Shown here: one piece after another, positions 27,401 through 34,735 of the stretch | Layout: each line of letters starts with the position of its first letter | Position numbering within the stretch: position 1 is the stretch's first letter | Assembly (NCBI RefSeq): GCF_000179595.2 | Contig: NZ_JH556658.1 | Span: 623,079 to 657,813 of the forward strand | Source: Acetivibrio cellulolyticus CD2 | GTDB lineage: Bacteria > Bacillota > Clostridia > Acetivibrionales > Acetivibrionaceae | Length of the DNA stretch: 34,735 nt | Direction of reading: 5' to 3' | Translations under genes and position numbers: made by a program | Notes under the pieces: generated by a model | Seen by the model: the letters and a program-made list of their open reading frames with translations, nothing else | What the model was told of the DNA's origin: nothing | Databases searched by the model: none

Positions 27401-30400
27401 GTCCTTAAAGACTCATGCCTCTGTACAAGCTTTTCCAAAGCCAGCTTGAAACGCTCAATATCCAACTCACCTTCAATGATAGACATTGATGGTAGATTAT
27501 AAACTGTGTTGTCGCCTTCGAGCCTGTTTATTATAAACAGCCTCTTTTGCGAAGAAGATACAGGATAATATTCATGTATTTCAATCTTGCCAATCTCTTC
27601 AAAATCCTTTTCTTCCGATTCACTTATCAGAAAAGCCAGTTCTTTTACCGTAGGAGCATTAAATATTTCTCCTATGGTTACTCCCACGCCAAAGTCTCTG
27701 TGAATCTTGACTGCAAGTCCTGCAGCTTTAAGCGAATGACCTCCCAAACGGAAGAAATCGTCATTTATCCCGATTTTCTTATCTATTCCCAATACCTCTT
27801 TCCAAATTTCTATAAGCTTCTCTTCTATAGAATTGGTCGGTGCCTCATACAAGCTCTCATCCTTGTCTTGCTTAGAAGGCTTTGGCAGTGCTTTTCCATC
27901 CACCTTTCCGTTTGGCGTAAGCGGCATTTTATCCAGTACTACAAAATTTGACGGCATCATATAATAGGGCAGTACATTAGCTAATCTCTCCCTTATGTCT
28001 TGAATATCAATATCTTCCCCAGCCTCAATATAACCACAAAGATATTTGTCACCGGCACTGTCTTCTAACGCTTTAACAGCAGCATTCCTAATGTCTTTTA
28101 TTTTTATAAGTTCCGACTCGATTTCCCCCAACTCAATTCTGAAACCTCTTATTTTTATCTGGTTATCCAACCTTCCCAGGTATTCAATATTCCCGTCGGG
28201 CAGCCACTTTGCCAGATCCCCGGTTCTATATATACGCTCTCCTACATAGAATGGATCTGCTATAAACTTTTCAACTGTGAGTTCAGGCCTTCCCAGATAT
28301 CCTCTTGCCAGACCATCTCCGCCTATATGCAGTTCACCCGGTACCCCAATTGGCTGAAGCTTAGCTTTAGAGTCCAAAACATAAAGCCTGATATTATGAA
28401 TGGGTTTTCCTATTGGTATAGTATCAAAATCAACTCTATAAGAGCAGTCAAACCAGGATACATCCACTGTCGCCTCAGTAGGGCCATAGAGATTGATAAG
28501 CTTTGTTCCTATTGGCGCAAACAACCTGTTGAATTTATTTACAAGACCTGCTCCAAGAGCTTCACCGCTTGCAAAAACCTGTCTCAAGCTTTTTAGCTTT
28601 ATAATGTCTATACCGTTTTCCACATAGGTCAAAAATGCAGATAGCATTGAAGGCACGAAATGCATTGTTGTAATCTTATACTTCTCAATTGCATTTATGA
28701 TTTCAGAAGGCTCTTTTTCCCCTCCCGGCTTTAAGAAGCATACTTTAGCCCCTGCCATTGCCCACCAGAAAAGCTCCCATACTGATACATCAAAAGTAAA
28801 TGGAGTTTTTTGAAGTATCACATCACTTTCTCCTATTGGGAAGCTGTTTTGCATCCAGTTCAGTCTGTTTACCATTGAGTAATGCTCAATCATTGCTCCC
28901 TTAGGCTTTCCTGTCGAACCTGATGTATATATAACATACGCCAGATCATTAGGCTCATTAATCTTCTGAATTTCCTTTGCTTCTCCATTAAAGACCTCTG
29001 GATCATCAACAAAAACCGTATTTACATATTCACCGATTTTAGATCTGTGAGCTTCTTCCGTTATCAGTAATACAGCACCGCTGTCCTCCAGCATATAGTC
29101 TATTCTAGCCAAAGGATACTCTGGACTAATCGGCATATACGCCCCACCGGCTTTGTGAATTCCAAAAAGGCTTACCGCCATGGAAACAGAACGATCCAGC
29201 ATAACTGCAACAACACTGTCCCTTGTTACACCTTTATTTCTTAAGACCTCTGCAAGCCTGTTTGATCTCCTGTCAAGCTCTGAATATGACACCGACTCTT
29301 CTCCAAAAAATACTGCTGTTCTGTCTGGTGTTTCTTCTGCCTGTTGCGTTAAGAAATCATATATAGTTTTCTCTTTAGAATATTCAACCTTTGTTGAGTT
29401 AAAATCATTGAGCAGTTGTAACCTTTCGTTTTCAGAGAGCATTTCTATTTCATTAATCTTTATTTTCGGATTTGACAGCACCTCATTAATGATATTTGTA
29501 AAATGCTGAGCAAGTCGCTCAATTGTGCTTTCATAAAACAAATCAACACTGTACTCCAGTATGCACTTTAGTTCACCTGATGCTTCTTCCACTATATCCA
29601 GCTTAAAATCCAGCTTTGAAGTATTGTGCACGACTTCACGATTTGAGAGTGATGCTTCACCGAGCTTGATAATGTTTAGCGAATCAAACTGGTTGTGCAA
29701 AATAAGCATAGTATCAAAGAAAGGATTTCTTGAAGCATCCGCATCCTTAAGATTGTTCTCAACAATATTGTCAAAGGAATAATCCTGATTGGCATATGCC
29801 TTTATCATCATATCCCCGGTTGCTGTTAAAAAGCTTTCAAAGTCGGCATTAGTATCAATTTCCATCCTCAATGGAAGAAAATTATTGAACATACCTGCCA
29901 TACGCCATGTATCCTGCTCACTTCTTCCTGCAACAAGCGAACCAATTATAATATCATGCTGACCCGTATACCTGTTTAAAAGTATGTAATAAGCAGCAGC
30001 AAGAACATTGTTCAACGTGACTCTATTCTTTTTTGCAAGCCTTTCCAACTCATTCTTTTGCTTTTGAGAAAGGTCAAATTTGTAGCTGTTCCCTATAAAA
30101 CTTCTTTTATCATGTCTTTGCATGTCAAGGTGCATGTTAAGAACCGGAATTTCCCCCTTAAGCATTTCATTCCAGAACATGCCCATCTTCGCATACCTTT
30201 CACTCTTTACCTGTTCAAGGTGCCACATTGTATAATCCTTATACTGCACCTTAAGTTCTTCCAACTCTTTACCTTCATAGATTGAAATTAATTCTTCAAT
30301 AAGAATTTTTACTGTAATTCCGTCCGAAACTATGTGGTGCATGTCTAAAAAAAGTACATGTTCAACATCTGATAACTTAAAAAGCTTCGATCTCATAAGG

Positions 30401-33400
30401 GGAGCTATAGATAATTCAAACGGCTGGGCTGCCTCATTAATTAATCTGTCAATGCTCTCATCACATGCATCTATAACAGGAATGTCCATCGTTATATCCC
30501 CATTTATTTTCTGCACGATCTCTCCTTCAAGCATATGAAATGAAGTTCTTAATGCTTCATGCCTCTTAACCAGCAGCTTAATGGAATTGACAAGTTTCTT
30601 TTCATCTATGTGCCCTTTTATTGAGAGCGAAAGCGGCATATTATAAAGAGTCCCAACGTCATCCGAATACTTTTGAACAAAAATACTTTTCTGAGCTGCT
30701 GTTACAGGATAGTATTCCTGTTCTACAGCCTTTTCTATAGGCTTAAAATCGGCTTTATTCAAGTCTGAGATGCAATTAGCCAGAAGCCTTACTGTGGTAT
30801 TTTTAAGCAATATAGCCAAAGGCACTTCAAAACCTAATTCCTTTTTTATTTTTGAAGCAAGCATTGTCGCTTTCAGTGAGTGTCCTCCCAATGAGTAAAA
30901 ATCATCGTTTGCCCCAACTTTCTGAACCTTTAGTACCTGCTGCCATATATCGGCCAGCTTCATTTCCAAACCTTCCTTAGGTTCCTCATATAAGGCCTCG
31001 CACTCGTCTCCATTGACGTATTCGGAGAGTTTTTTAAAATCCACCTTCCCATTAGATGTAACAGGGATTTTATCAACAAGTACAATTTTAGAAGGTATCA
31101 TATATGCAGGAAGTTCTTTTGACAGGAAATTCCGCACTTCATCTCCGGTTAGTTCCTTCTTTACTGCCACATAAGCACAAATATACTGATTTCCATCTAC
31201 ATCCTTCAATATGTTCACAACAGCCTCCCCAATATCCTCATGTGCATTGAGGCAGGCTTCTATTTCACCTGGTTCTATTCTAAATCCCCTGATTTTTACC
31301 TGTTTATCTGCTCTTTCTATAAATTCGATATCTCCCCCGGGAAGCATTCGTACAATATCTCCAGTCTTGTACATAAACCCTTTTGATTTGAACAAGTGTT
31401 TGATGAACCTCATAGATGTGAGTTCAACATCATTTATATAGCCCTTTGCGACACCATCTCCGGCTATGTATAACTCCCCCAAACAACCTGAAAATACAGG
31501 CTTTAAGTTTTTGTCAAGCACATAGATTTCAGTATTTGATATAGGCTTTCCTATTGGAATAGTTACAGAAGAATTATCAATATTGTCAATCGGGAAATAA
31601 GTTGCAAAGGTAGTTGTCTCAGTAGGCCCATATACATGTACAATCTTGCCCTGCCCTGCTGCCTCAAGAGCCTTTGCAGCATGGATGGTAGAAATGCGTT
31701 CCCCTCCGAAAAGGACTTTTCTTATATTTTTAAGGCTCTGTGCATCTGCATCCACTAAAGCATTGAAAAGCGCAGTAGTTATAAAAAATACCGTTATCCC
31801 CTCATCTTTTATAATACCTGTCAGCTTTGCCATATCCAGAAATGTTTCTTTCTTTGTAAGCACAAGCTTTGCACCGTTTAACAGTGCTCCGAAAATATCG
31901 AATGTGGAACCGTCAAAAGCATAATTTGATAGCTGCAGTATTATATCCGAGGGCAATATTTCTATGTAATTGGTATCCTTCACAACCCTGCTTATATTAT
32001 AGTGGGATGTCTGTATCCCCTTAGGTGTTCCGGTTGAACCAGATGTATACATTACATAAGCTGTATCGCAGGATATATTTTTACATACAGGGTTTGAAGC
32101 AGGATATTCACTTAACTTCTCTGTTATTTCTTCATATACTAAGGTTTCAATATCCCACTCAACATTGAAAACATCCCTTGATGGAAATAACCTTTCCCCC
32201 AAAGACTTCTCCATCAAAACAATTCCTGTTTTTGTGCTTCTAATCATGTCTATAGACCTTTGCACCGGGTTATCAGGGTCTAAAGGTAAATAGGCACCCC
32301 CAGCTTTAAGCACTGCAAGTATGCTTATTATCATTTCAAAAGATCTGCCGAACAAAATACCCACCGTTTCATTAGACTTTACTCCCTTATTTATAAGGAG
32401 TGCTGCAAGTCTATTGGCTCTTTCATTAAGCTCCCCATAGGTCATTTCTATATCTTCAAGCTTAAGTGCAACTGCATCAGGTCTTTTTTCTACCTGTTCC
32501 TCAAAAAGTTTCTGCAGAGTTTTTCTTTTTGGATACTTACTTACAGTATTGTTTAAGTCGCTTAATAAAAATTCTCTTTCCTCTTTTTCCAACGTTTCCA
32601 CTTCAAAAAGAGGCTTCTCAATTTTATCTACCATTTCCTCAATAATCATTGTAAAACGCCTTGAAAGGTCTTCTATACAACTTTTTTCAAAAGTCCCCCT
32701 GTTATAAATGAACTTGATTTTCATTTTCTCAAAGTTCATAATTGAAACACTCAAGTCGAAGTTTGATTTTTCAAAAACCTCATAATCTGTTATTCTAAAA
32801 TTCCCTTCAGAATTCAAGAGTTTTGTATCTAAAGGATAATTTTCAAAGGCAATAATTGAATCAAACAGGTTTTCTCTGTTGTTTATTTCGCTTACGTCTT
32901 TGATATCCGAAAGTGAGCAGCACTCAAATTCTTCCCTGCCAATTAAAGCACGGTTTAACTCCTCCAGACATTTGCTTAACTTTTCATCTCCGGCCGCCGT
33001 AAATCTTACAGGTATGGTGTTTATAAATAACCCTACAGTGTTTTCAATTCCCCTTAATTTTAAGTTTCTTCCCGAAACTGTAACCCCAAAAACAACATCT
33101 TTTGAATTGTCAATTTTTTGCAGCAAAATCCCCCATGCAGCAAAAAATAAAGTGGCAGGAGTGAAATTTTTCTCTCTGGCAAAACTCTTAACTTTTTCGG
33201 AAAGCTTAAGAGAGAGATCAAATGTAAATTCCTCTGTACCAAATTGAGCCTCTTTTTTCCCTGTTGAAACCGGAAGTCTCGTTTTTTTGTCAAATCCACA
33301 TAAATAATTCTTCCAGAATTCCGCAAGATGCTCTTTATCCAAAGTCTTTGTCCATTTGATATAATCTCTGATTTTTAATTTATTAATTTCGCTTGAAGGC

Positions 33401-33957
33401 TTAATTCCTTTAATATATCTGTTGTATGCTTCAAAGAATTCCGTTAAAAGTATTCCATTGCTCCATCCGTCATATAAAATATGGTGTCCGCTTATTATTA
33501 CTGCATAATTGTGTCCAGGCATTTTGAGAAGACTTATTCTGAATGGTTCCTTTTCAATATCGAGGCCTTCCATTCTGTCCTCTTCAGACATTTTAACCAC
33601 TTTTTCACGCCATGCACCTTCATCAATACTGGAAAAATCGTATTCCCTGATCTTAAGCCTCTGCTCTTTAAAAATCACCTGTACAGGCTGGTTGAGATTT
33701 TCCCACTTAATTACCGAACGTAGAGCTTCATTTTTTTGGGCTACAGTGCACCATGCTTTTTTAAACCCCTCAACATCCAATTCCCCATATAAATACAAAG
33801 TCAACTGCTGAAAATACTCTTCACTACTGGGATTCTTAAGGTATTGAAACAACATACTTTCCTGCATCGGCGTTAACGGCAGAATGTCTTCTACGGCACT
33901 TTTGCCTTTTGGATTTTTATCCGCCGTAATTTTCTCATCATTATTTAAAGTATACAT
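23872..33957 (-). CDS. Non-ribosomal peptide synthetase, three C-A-PCP modules (Ile-like, Ser, Ser), ending in a half-C domain
   Basis: 3361 residues. C1 25-445 has HHILYDGWS near 157; A1 475-975 (TSGSTGTPKG near 637); PCP1 (LGGHSLK near 1021); C2 1070-1500 (HHIVSDGIT near 1205); A2 1520-2020 (TSGSTGKPKG near 1675); PCP2 (LGGHSLK near 2070); C3 2115-2545 (HHIIADGVS near 2253); A3 2565-3070 (TSGSTGKPKG near 2720); PCP3 (LGGYSI near 3114); half-C 3166-3361. By-eye codes: A1 DGFFLGVTFK (isoleucine/valine type), A2 DVWHFSLVDK (same as the published serine code of EntF), A3 DVWHFSLIDK (serine). No epimerase, methyltransferase or thioesterase is present. An N-terminal C domain in a first protein suggests an acyl starter or a chain handed over from elsewhere. 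C1 is of the TPMQ...HHxxxDGW kind often seen in D-L or starter C domains. This is the first gene of the operon, with GGGGGA at 33967-33972 ten bases before the ATG. Confidence 0.95.
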   Translation of the reverse strand: MYTLNNDEKITADKNPKGKSAVEDILPLTPMQESMLFQYLKNPSSEEYFQQLTLYLYGELDVEGFKKAWCTVAQKNEALRSVIKWENLNQPVQVIFKEQRLKIREYDFSSIDEGAWREKVVKMSEEDRMEGLDIEKEPFRISLLKMPGHNYAVIISGHHILYDGWSNGILLTEFFEAYNRYIKGIKPSSEINKLKIRDYIKWTKTLDKEHLAEFWKNYLCGFDKKTRLPVSTGKKEAQFGTEEFTFDLSLKLSEKVKSFAREKNFTPATLFFAAWGILLQKIDNSKDVVFGVTVSGRNLKLRGIENTVGLFINTIPVRFTAAGDEKLSKCLEELNRALIGREEFECCSLSDIKDVSEINNRENLFDSIIAFENYPLDTKLLNSEGNFRITDYEVFEKSNFDLSVSIMNFEKMKIKFIYNRGTFEKSCIEDLSRRFTMIIEEMVDKIEKPLFEVETLEKEEREFLLSDLNNTVSKYPKRKTLQKLFEEQVEKRPDAVALKLEDIEMTYGELNERANRLAALLINKGVKSNETVGILFGRSFEMIISILAVLKAGGAYLPLDPDNPVQRSIDMIRSTKTGIVLMEKSLGERLFPSRDVFNVEWDIETLVYEEITEKLSEYPASNPVCKNISCDTAYVMYTSGSTGTPKGIQTSHYNISRVVKDTNYIEILPSDIILQLSNYAFDGSTFDIFGALLNGAKLVLTKKETFLDMAKLTGIIKDEGITVFFITTALFNALVDADAQSLKNIRKVLFGGERISTIHAAKALEAAGQGKIVHVYGPTETTTFATYFPIDNIDNSSVTIPIGKPISNTEIYVLDKNLKPVFSGCLGELYIAGDGVAKGYINDVELTSMRFIKHLFKSKGFMYKTGDIVRMLPGGDIEFIERADKQVKIRGFRIEPGEIEACLNAHEDIGEAVVNILKDVDGNQYICAYVAVKKELTGDEVRNFLSKELPAYMIPSKIVLVDKIPVTSNGKVDFKKLSEYVNGDECEALYEEPKEGLEMKLADIWQQVLKVQKVGANDDFYSLGGHSLKATMLASKIKKELGFEVPLAILLKNTTVRLLANCISDLNKADFKPIEKAVEQEYYPVTAAQKSIFVQKYSDDVGTLYNMPLSLSIKGHIDEKKLVNSIKLLVKRHEALRTSFHMLEGEIVQKINGDITMDIPVIDACDESIDRLINEAAQPFELSIAPLMRSKLFKLSDVEHVLFLDMHHIVSDGITVKILIEELISIYEGKELEELKVQYKDYTMWHLEQVKSERYAKMGMFWNEMLKGEIPVLNMHLDMQRHDKRSFIGNSYKFDLSQKQKNELERLAKKNRVTLNNVLAAAYYILLNRYTGQHDIIIGSLVAGRSEQDTWRMAGMFNNFLPLRMEIDTNADFESFLTATGDMMIKAYANQDYSFDNIVENNLKDADASRNPFFDTMLILHNQFDSLNIIKLGEASLSNREVVHNTSKLDFKLDIVEEASGELKCILEYSVDLFYESTIERLAQHFTNIINEVLSNPKIKINEIEMLSENERLQLLNDFNSTKVEYSKEKTIYDFLTQQAEETPDRTAVFFGEESVSYSELDRRSNRLAEVLRNKGVTRDSVVAVMLDRSVSMAVSLFGIHKAGGAYMPISPEYPLARIDYMLEDSGAVLLITEEAHRSKIGEYVNTVFVDDPEVFNGEAKEIQKINEPNDLAYVIYTSGSTGKPKGAMIEHYSMVNRLNWMQNSFPIGESDVILQKTPFTFDVSVWELFWWAMAGAKVCFLKPGGEKEPSEIINAIEKYKITTMHFVPSMLSAFLTYVENGIDIIKLKSLRQVFASGEALGAGLVNKFNRLFAPIGTKLINLYGPTEATVDVSWFDCSYRVDFDTIPIGKPIHNIRLYVLDSKAKLQPIGVPGELHIGGDGLARGYLGRPELTVEKFIADPFYVGERIYRTGDLAKWLPDGNIEYLGRLDNQIKIRGFRIELGEIESELIKIKDIRNAAVKALEDSAGDKYLCGYIEAGEDIDIQDIRERLANVLPYYMMPSNFVVLDKMPLTPNGKVDGKALPKPSKQDKDESLYEAPTNSIEEKLIEIWKEVLGIDKKIGINDDFFRLGGHSLKAAGLAVKIHRDFGVGVTIGEIFNAPTVKELAFLISESEEKDFEEIGKIEIHEYYPVSSSQKRLFIINRLEGDNTVYNLPSMSIIEGELDIERFKLALEKLVQRHESLRTSFKLFGEIPAQIVHDNMKIDFDYCEAIGEEPEKIAERFISPFNLEVAPLFRVALVKMNTARYFLMFDMHHIIADGVSSVILAKEFISLYMGESVPELKIQFKDFAAWQNSLESGDELRRQEEYWLDRFKGEIPVLNLPSDYQRPAVQSSEGDKYTFSFDKKTLDGIRELALRKGATLYMVLLAAYNTLLYKYTGQEDIVVGSPTAGRQHADVENVVGMFVNTLALRSFPGGDKSFTLFLDEVRENAMKAYENQDYQFERLVDTLQIPRDISRNPLFDTMFVLQNMGIPTMEFENVRFLPYKVESKTSKFDLTMEVVENEEDLAVNIEYCTRLFKPETIERMAGHFKNIVDEVINNAELTLDEIDMLSKAEHEQIINVFNSTLAEYDKEKPVYKLFEEQTLKTPNNVAAIFGEDRVTYRELNLRADKLAAILQQNGVGRDSIAAIMLDRSILMEISILAVHKAGGAYLPISSEYPDDRILYMLEDSNAVVLLTNRAFDSKSGDGIKKIFVEDAGIYEESAGKQQVLSKPNDLAYVIYTSGSTGKPKGAMIEHYSLVNRLNWMQKAYPIGDGDVILQKTPFTFDVSVWELFWWGMTGAAVCFLEPGGEKNPEVILEAIDKNKVTVMHFVPSMLNAFLEYLGKGADLSKLKSLKRVFCSGEALHPAQVKKFNSLLTKANGTTLHNLYGPTEATIDVSYFDCPTVDEVDIVPIGKPIDNTSFYILGNNNVIQPVGVPGELHLAGDGLARGYINRPELNKEKFVKNPFKEGEMLYRTGDIARWLPDGNVEYIGRKDNQVKVRGFRIELGEIETELLKHEDITDAAVVARENSDKDMILYAYFVAGRELTVNEIREFLSKNLPAYMIPSYFIKLDKIPLTSSGKVDRKELPQVDGGIETGTEYVAPTNEVEEKLLEIWKEILGLDKIGINDRFFELGGYSILLIKMHSKVEELYPGKVKITDLFAYPTISMIAEFINSQKEETNKEISLKGVPFSKEYFGIEAGANKEMGFNLNIDLATHKSLKEAAAVNNIEISDILISVGAYLISQISEETNTVFQVSLDESDTFSSISIELGQINKFEDLFKEVFKVRKSVSADASYRTEDLKRKVVAKDTYEIVPLFYKSENISASFALLDVFDIAFEYGEEECTTLYIRFNGNRLSKAKMKEFAALYLKILSLFLK

Positions 33958-34005
33958 TTTTTCTAATCCCCCAAATTTAGAATATTTATAGTTATTTGCG
34001 AAATG

Positions 34006-34034
34006 CTATAACGCTTGAATTTACTGCATTTCAA
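34006..34034 (-). promoter_or_regulatory. Candidate promoter of the NRPS operon
   Basis: On the minus strand, TTGAAA (34034-34029), a 17-base spacer and TTATAG (34011-34006) form a plausible sigma-A promoter about 50 bases upstream of the first NRPS start. The spacer and boxes overlap a 7-base inverted repeat (GAAATGC at 34000-34006 with GCATTTC at 34026-34032) that could be an operator or part of the insertion-sequence end. The -10 box is weak. Confidence 0.35.
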
Positions 34035-34047
34035 ATTGATATTTTTA

Positions 34048-34076
34048 TTGTTTTCCCCCTCTGCTTCTAGTAAAAT
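34048..34076 (+). promoter_or_regulatory. Candidate promoter of the transposase gene
   Basis: TTGTTT (34048-34053), a 17-base spacer and TAAAAT (34071-34076) precede the transposase start by about 45 bases. It diverges from the operon promoter, with the two -35 boxes only 13 bases apart. Confidence 0.5.
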
Positions 34077-34117
34077 ATAGGTATCTAATCCAATTTTAAA
34101 CAAGAGAAGGGGAAAAC
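34050..34117 (+). repeat. Inverted repeat enclosing the transposase Shine-Dalgarno sequence
   Basis: GTTTTCCCCCTCT at 34050-34062 pairs with AGAAGGGGAAAAC at 34105-34117 at 12 of 13 positions. The right arm contains the AGAAGG ribosome binding site of the transposase. The left arm lies before the likely transcription start, so only transcripts entering from outside would fold it. Confidence 0.6.
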
Positions 34118-34119
34118 AA

Positions 34120-34735
34120 ATGGTAAAACTTTATAAACAAATTTCTTTTGCTGACACATTCGAAGAATGTAAAGATGTTTTTCAAAATAATAAGCCAAAA
34201 TTTCTTAAGCTACTCTCACAACATCTTGATTTATCTTCGCTTATACCACAGGATTTTTATTGGTCTTACCACAAAACTCTAGGGAGAGACCGTAAATATT
34301 CACTCTCTTCAATGCTTTCAGCATTAGTTCTGCAGAAAATTCTTGGCATTCCTACAGTTTCGCTACTCATTATTTTTCTTAATTTATGCCATGAAGCCCG
34401 TGAATTCTGTGGCCTTCCAGACGTCCCTCATAACTCTCAGTTTACACGGTTCAAACAAGATTTCGTTATTTACCTGGAAAACTTCTTTAACCACCTTGTA
34501 GATATTACAGAACCTATTTGCCAGGAAATTAACACTACTCTTGCATCCACTATCGCTTATGATACTTCAGGTATTGAAACCTTTGTAACTGAGAATAACC
34601 CAAAGTTCATAAATTCTATCATAAAAAAACTCAAGGCTTTCTACAAGGACAAGCCTGATGTCGATGTATATAAAATGGCTTATAGCCTTATGCCTTCTTC
34701 AGCCTCTGCAAACAAAGAAAATCAGCAACTCTACA
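34120..34735 (+). CDS. DDE-type transposase, N-terminal part, open at the window edge
   Basis: 205 codons are visible from an ATG preceded by AGAAGGGG at 34105-34112, with no stop before the window ends. The N-terminus (MVKLYKQISFADTFEECKD) and SLSSMLSALVLQKILGIP form the helical region usual before the catalytic core. CGLPDVPHNSQFTRFKQDF resembles the helix-turn segment of IS4/IS5/IS1182-like transposases. IAYDTSGIE (codons 147-155) gives the likely first catalytic Asp. The remaining DDE residues would lie outside the window. Proteins like this are familiar from clostridial genomes (from memory), but the exact IS family cannot be set. It is transcribed away from the biosynthetic operon. Confidence 0.8.
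   Translation, partial: MVKLYKQISFADTFEECKDVFQNNKPKFLKLLSQHLDLSSLIPQDFYWSYHKTLGRDRKYSLSSMLSALVLQKILGIPTVSLLIIFLNLCHEAREFCGLPDVPHNSQFTRFKQDFVIYLENFFNHLVDITEPICQEINTTLASTIAYDTSGIETFVTENNPKFINSIIKKLKAFYKDKPDVDVYKMAYSLMPSSASANKENQQLY

Larger units (their letters stand above)
34050..34735 (+). mobile_element. Left part of an insertion sequence (runs off the window)
   Basis: Identified by its transposase gene at 34120 onward. The true left end could not be fixed: no target duplication or convincing terminal repeat can be checked because the right end is outside the window. The end could lie anywhere between about 33960 and 34050, which would place the element directly against the NRPS operon's promoter. 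Confidence 0.5.

Noticed and set aside
1721-33957. Epimerase, methyltransferase, thioesterase or reductase domains in the megasynthases
   Set aside because: No matching motifs were found after any PCP. Each is followed by a C domain, a half-C or the BtrH-like domain.
1-34735. tRNA or rRNA genes, CRISPR arrays, riboswitches
   Set aside because: No cloverleaf, regularly spaced repeats or recognisable riboswitch cores were seen. Nearly all the sequence is coding.

Overview
The window is almost entirely one minus-strand biosynthetic operon, read from about 33957 down to 169, with an insertion-sequence transposase pointing away from it at the right edge. The DNA is AT-rich by eye. Start codons have strong AGGAGG-type ribosome binding sites and the megasynthases have a Firmicutes character. 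I infer a low-GC Gram-positive bacterium, most likely a cellulolytic-type Clostridia. The species cannot be named from the window.

Layout in transcription order: (1) 33957-23872, a three-module NRPS (C-A-PCP x3) ending in an orphan C-terminal half of a condensation domain. By-eye adenylation codes suggest Ile-like, Ser, Ser. (2) 23842-23030 and (3) 22961-22122, two CPBP/Abi-type membrane proteins whose histidine motifs have decayed. (4) 22135-12668, a hybrid with no A domain and no AT domain: KS - ACP - C - FkbH - VOC - VOC - CP - C - CP - C. (5) 12655-1721, an NRPS reading half-C - A(Thr) - PCP - C - duplicated half-C - A(Cys-like) - PCP - C - A(Pro) - PCP - BtrH-like cysteine-peptidase-fold domain, with no thioesterase. 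(6) 1617-169, a GT8 glycosyltransferase fused to a CPCC zinc-finger-like domain. Genes 1 to 5 are separated by 12-68 bases or overlap (genes 3 and 4 share 14 bases), and 103 bases separate genes 5 and 6. This suggests one long transcript.

Working model (inference): NRPS 1 builds Ile-Ser-Ser, probably on an acyl or peptidyl group received by its N-terminal C domain. The hybrid adds a ketide unit, if an AT is supplied in trans, and a glycerate-derived unit loaded by FkbH. One further carrier has no visible loading domain. The hybrid's terminal C domain then pairs with the first A domain of the next NRPS, which adds Thr, a Cys-like residue and Pro. The chain leaves through the fused BtrH-like domain, possibly by acyl transfer to an amine or alcohol. 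The GT8 protein may glycosylate the product. The two CPBP proteins could provide self-protection or processing. No AT, phosphopantetheinyl transferase, MbtH protein, thioesterase or exporter lies in the window.

The most unusual points are the hybrid architecture, the release-domain candidate, a 271-codon internal half-C duplication at a visible C/A junction, and a short NRPS 3'-end remnant fused to the end of the GT8 gene.
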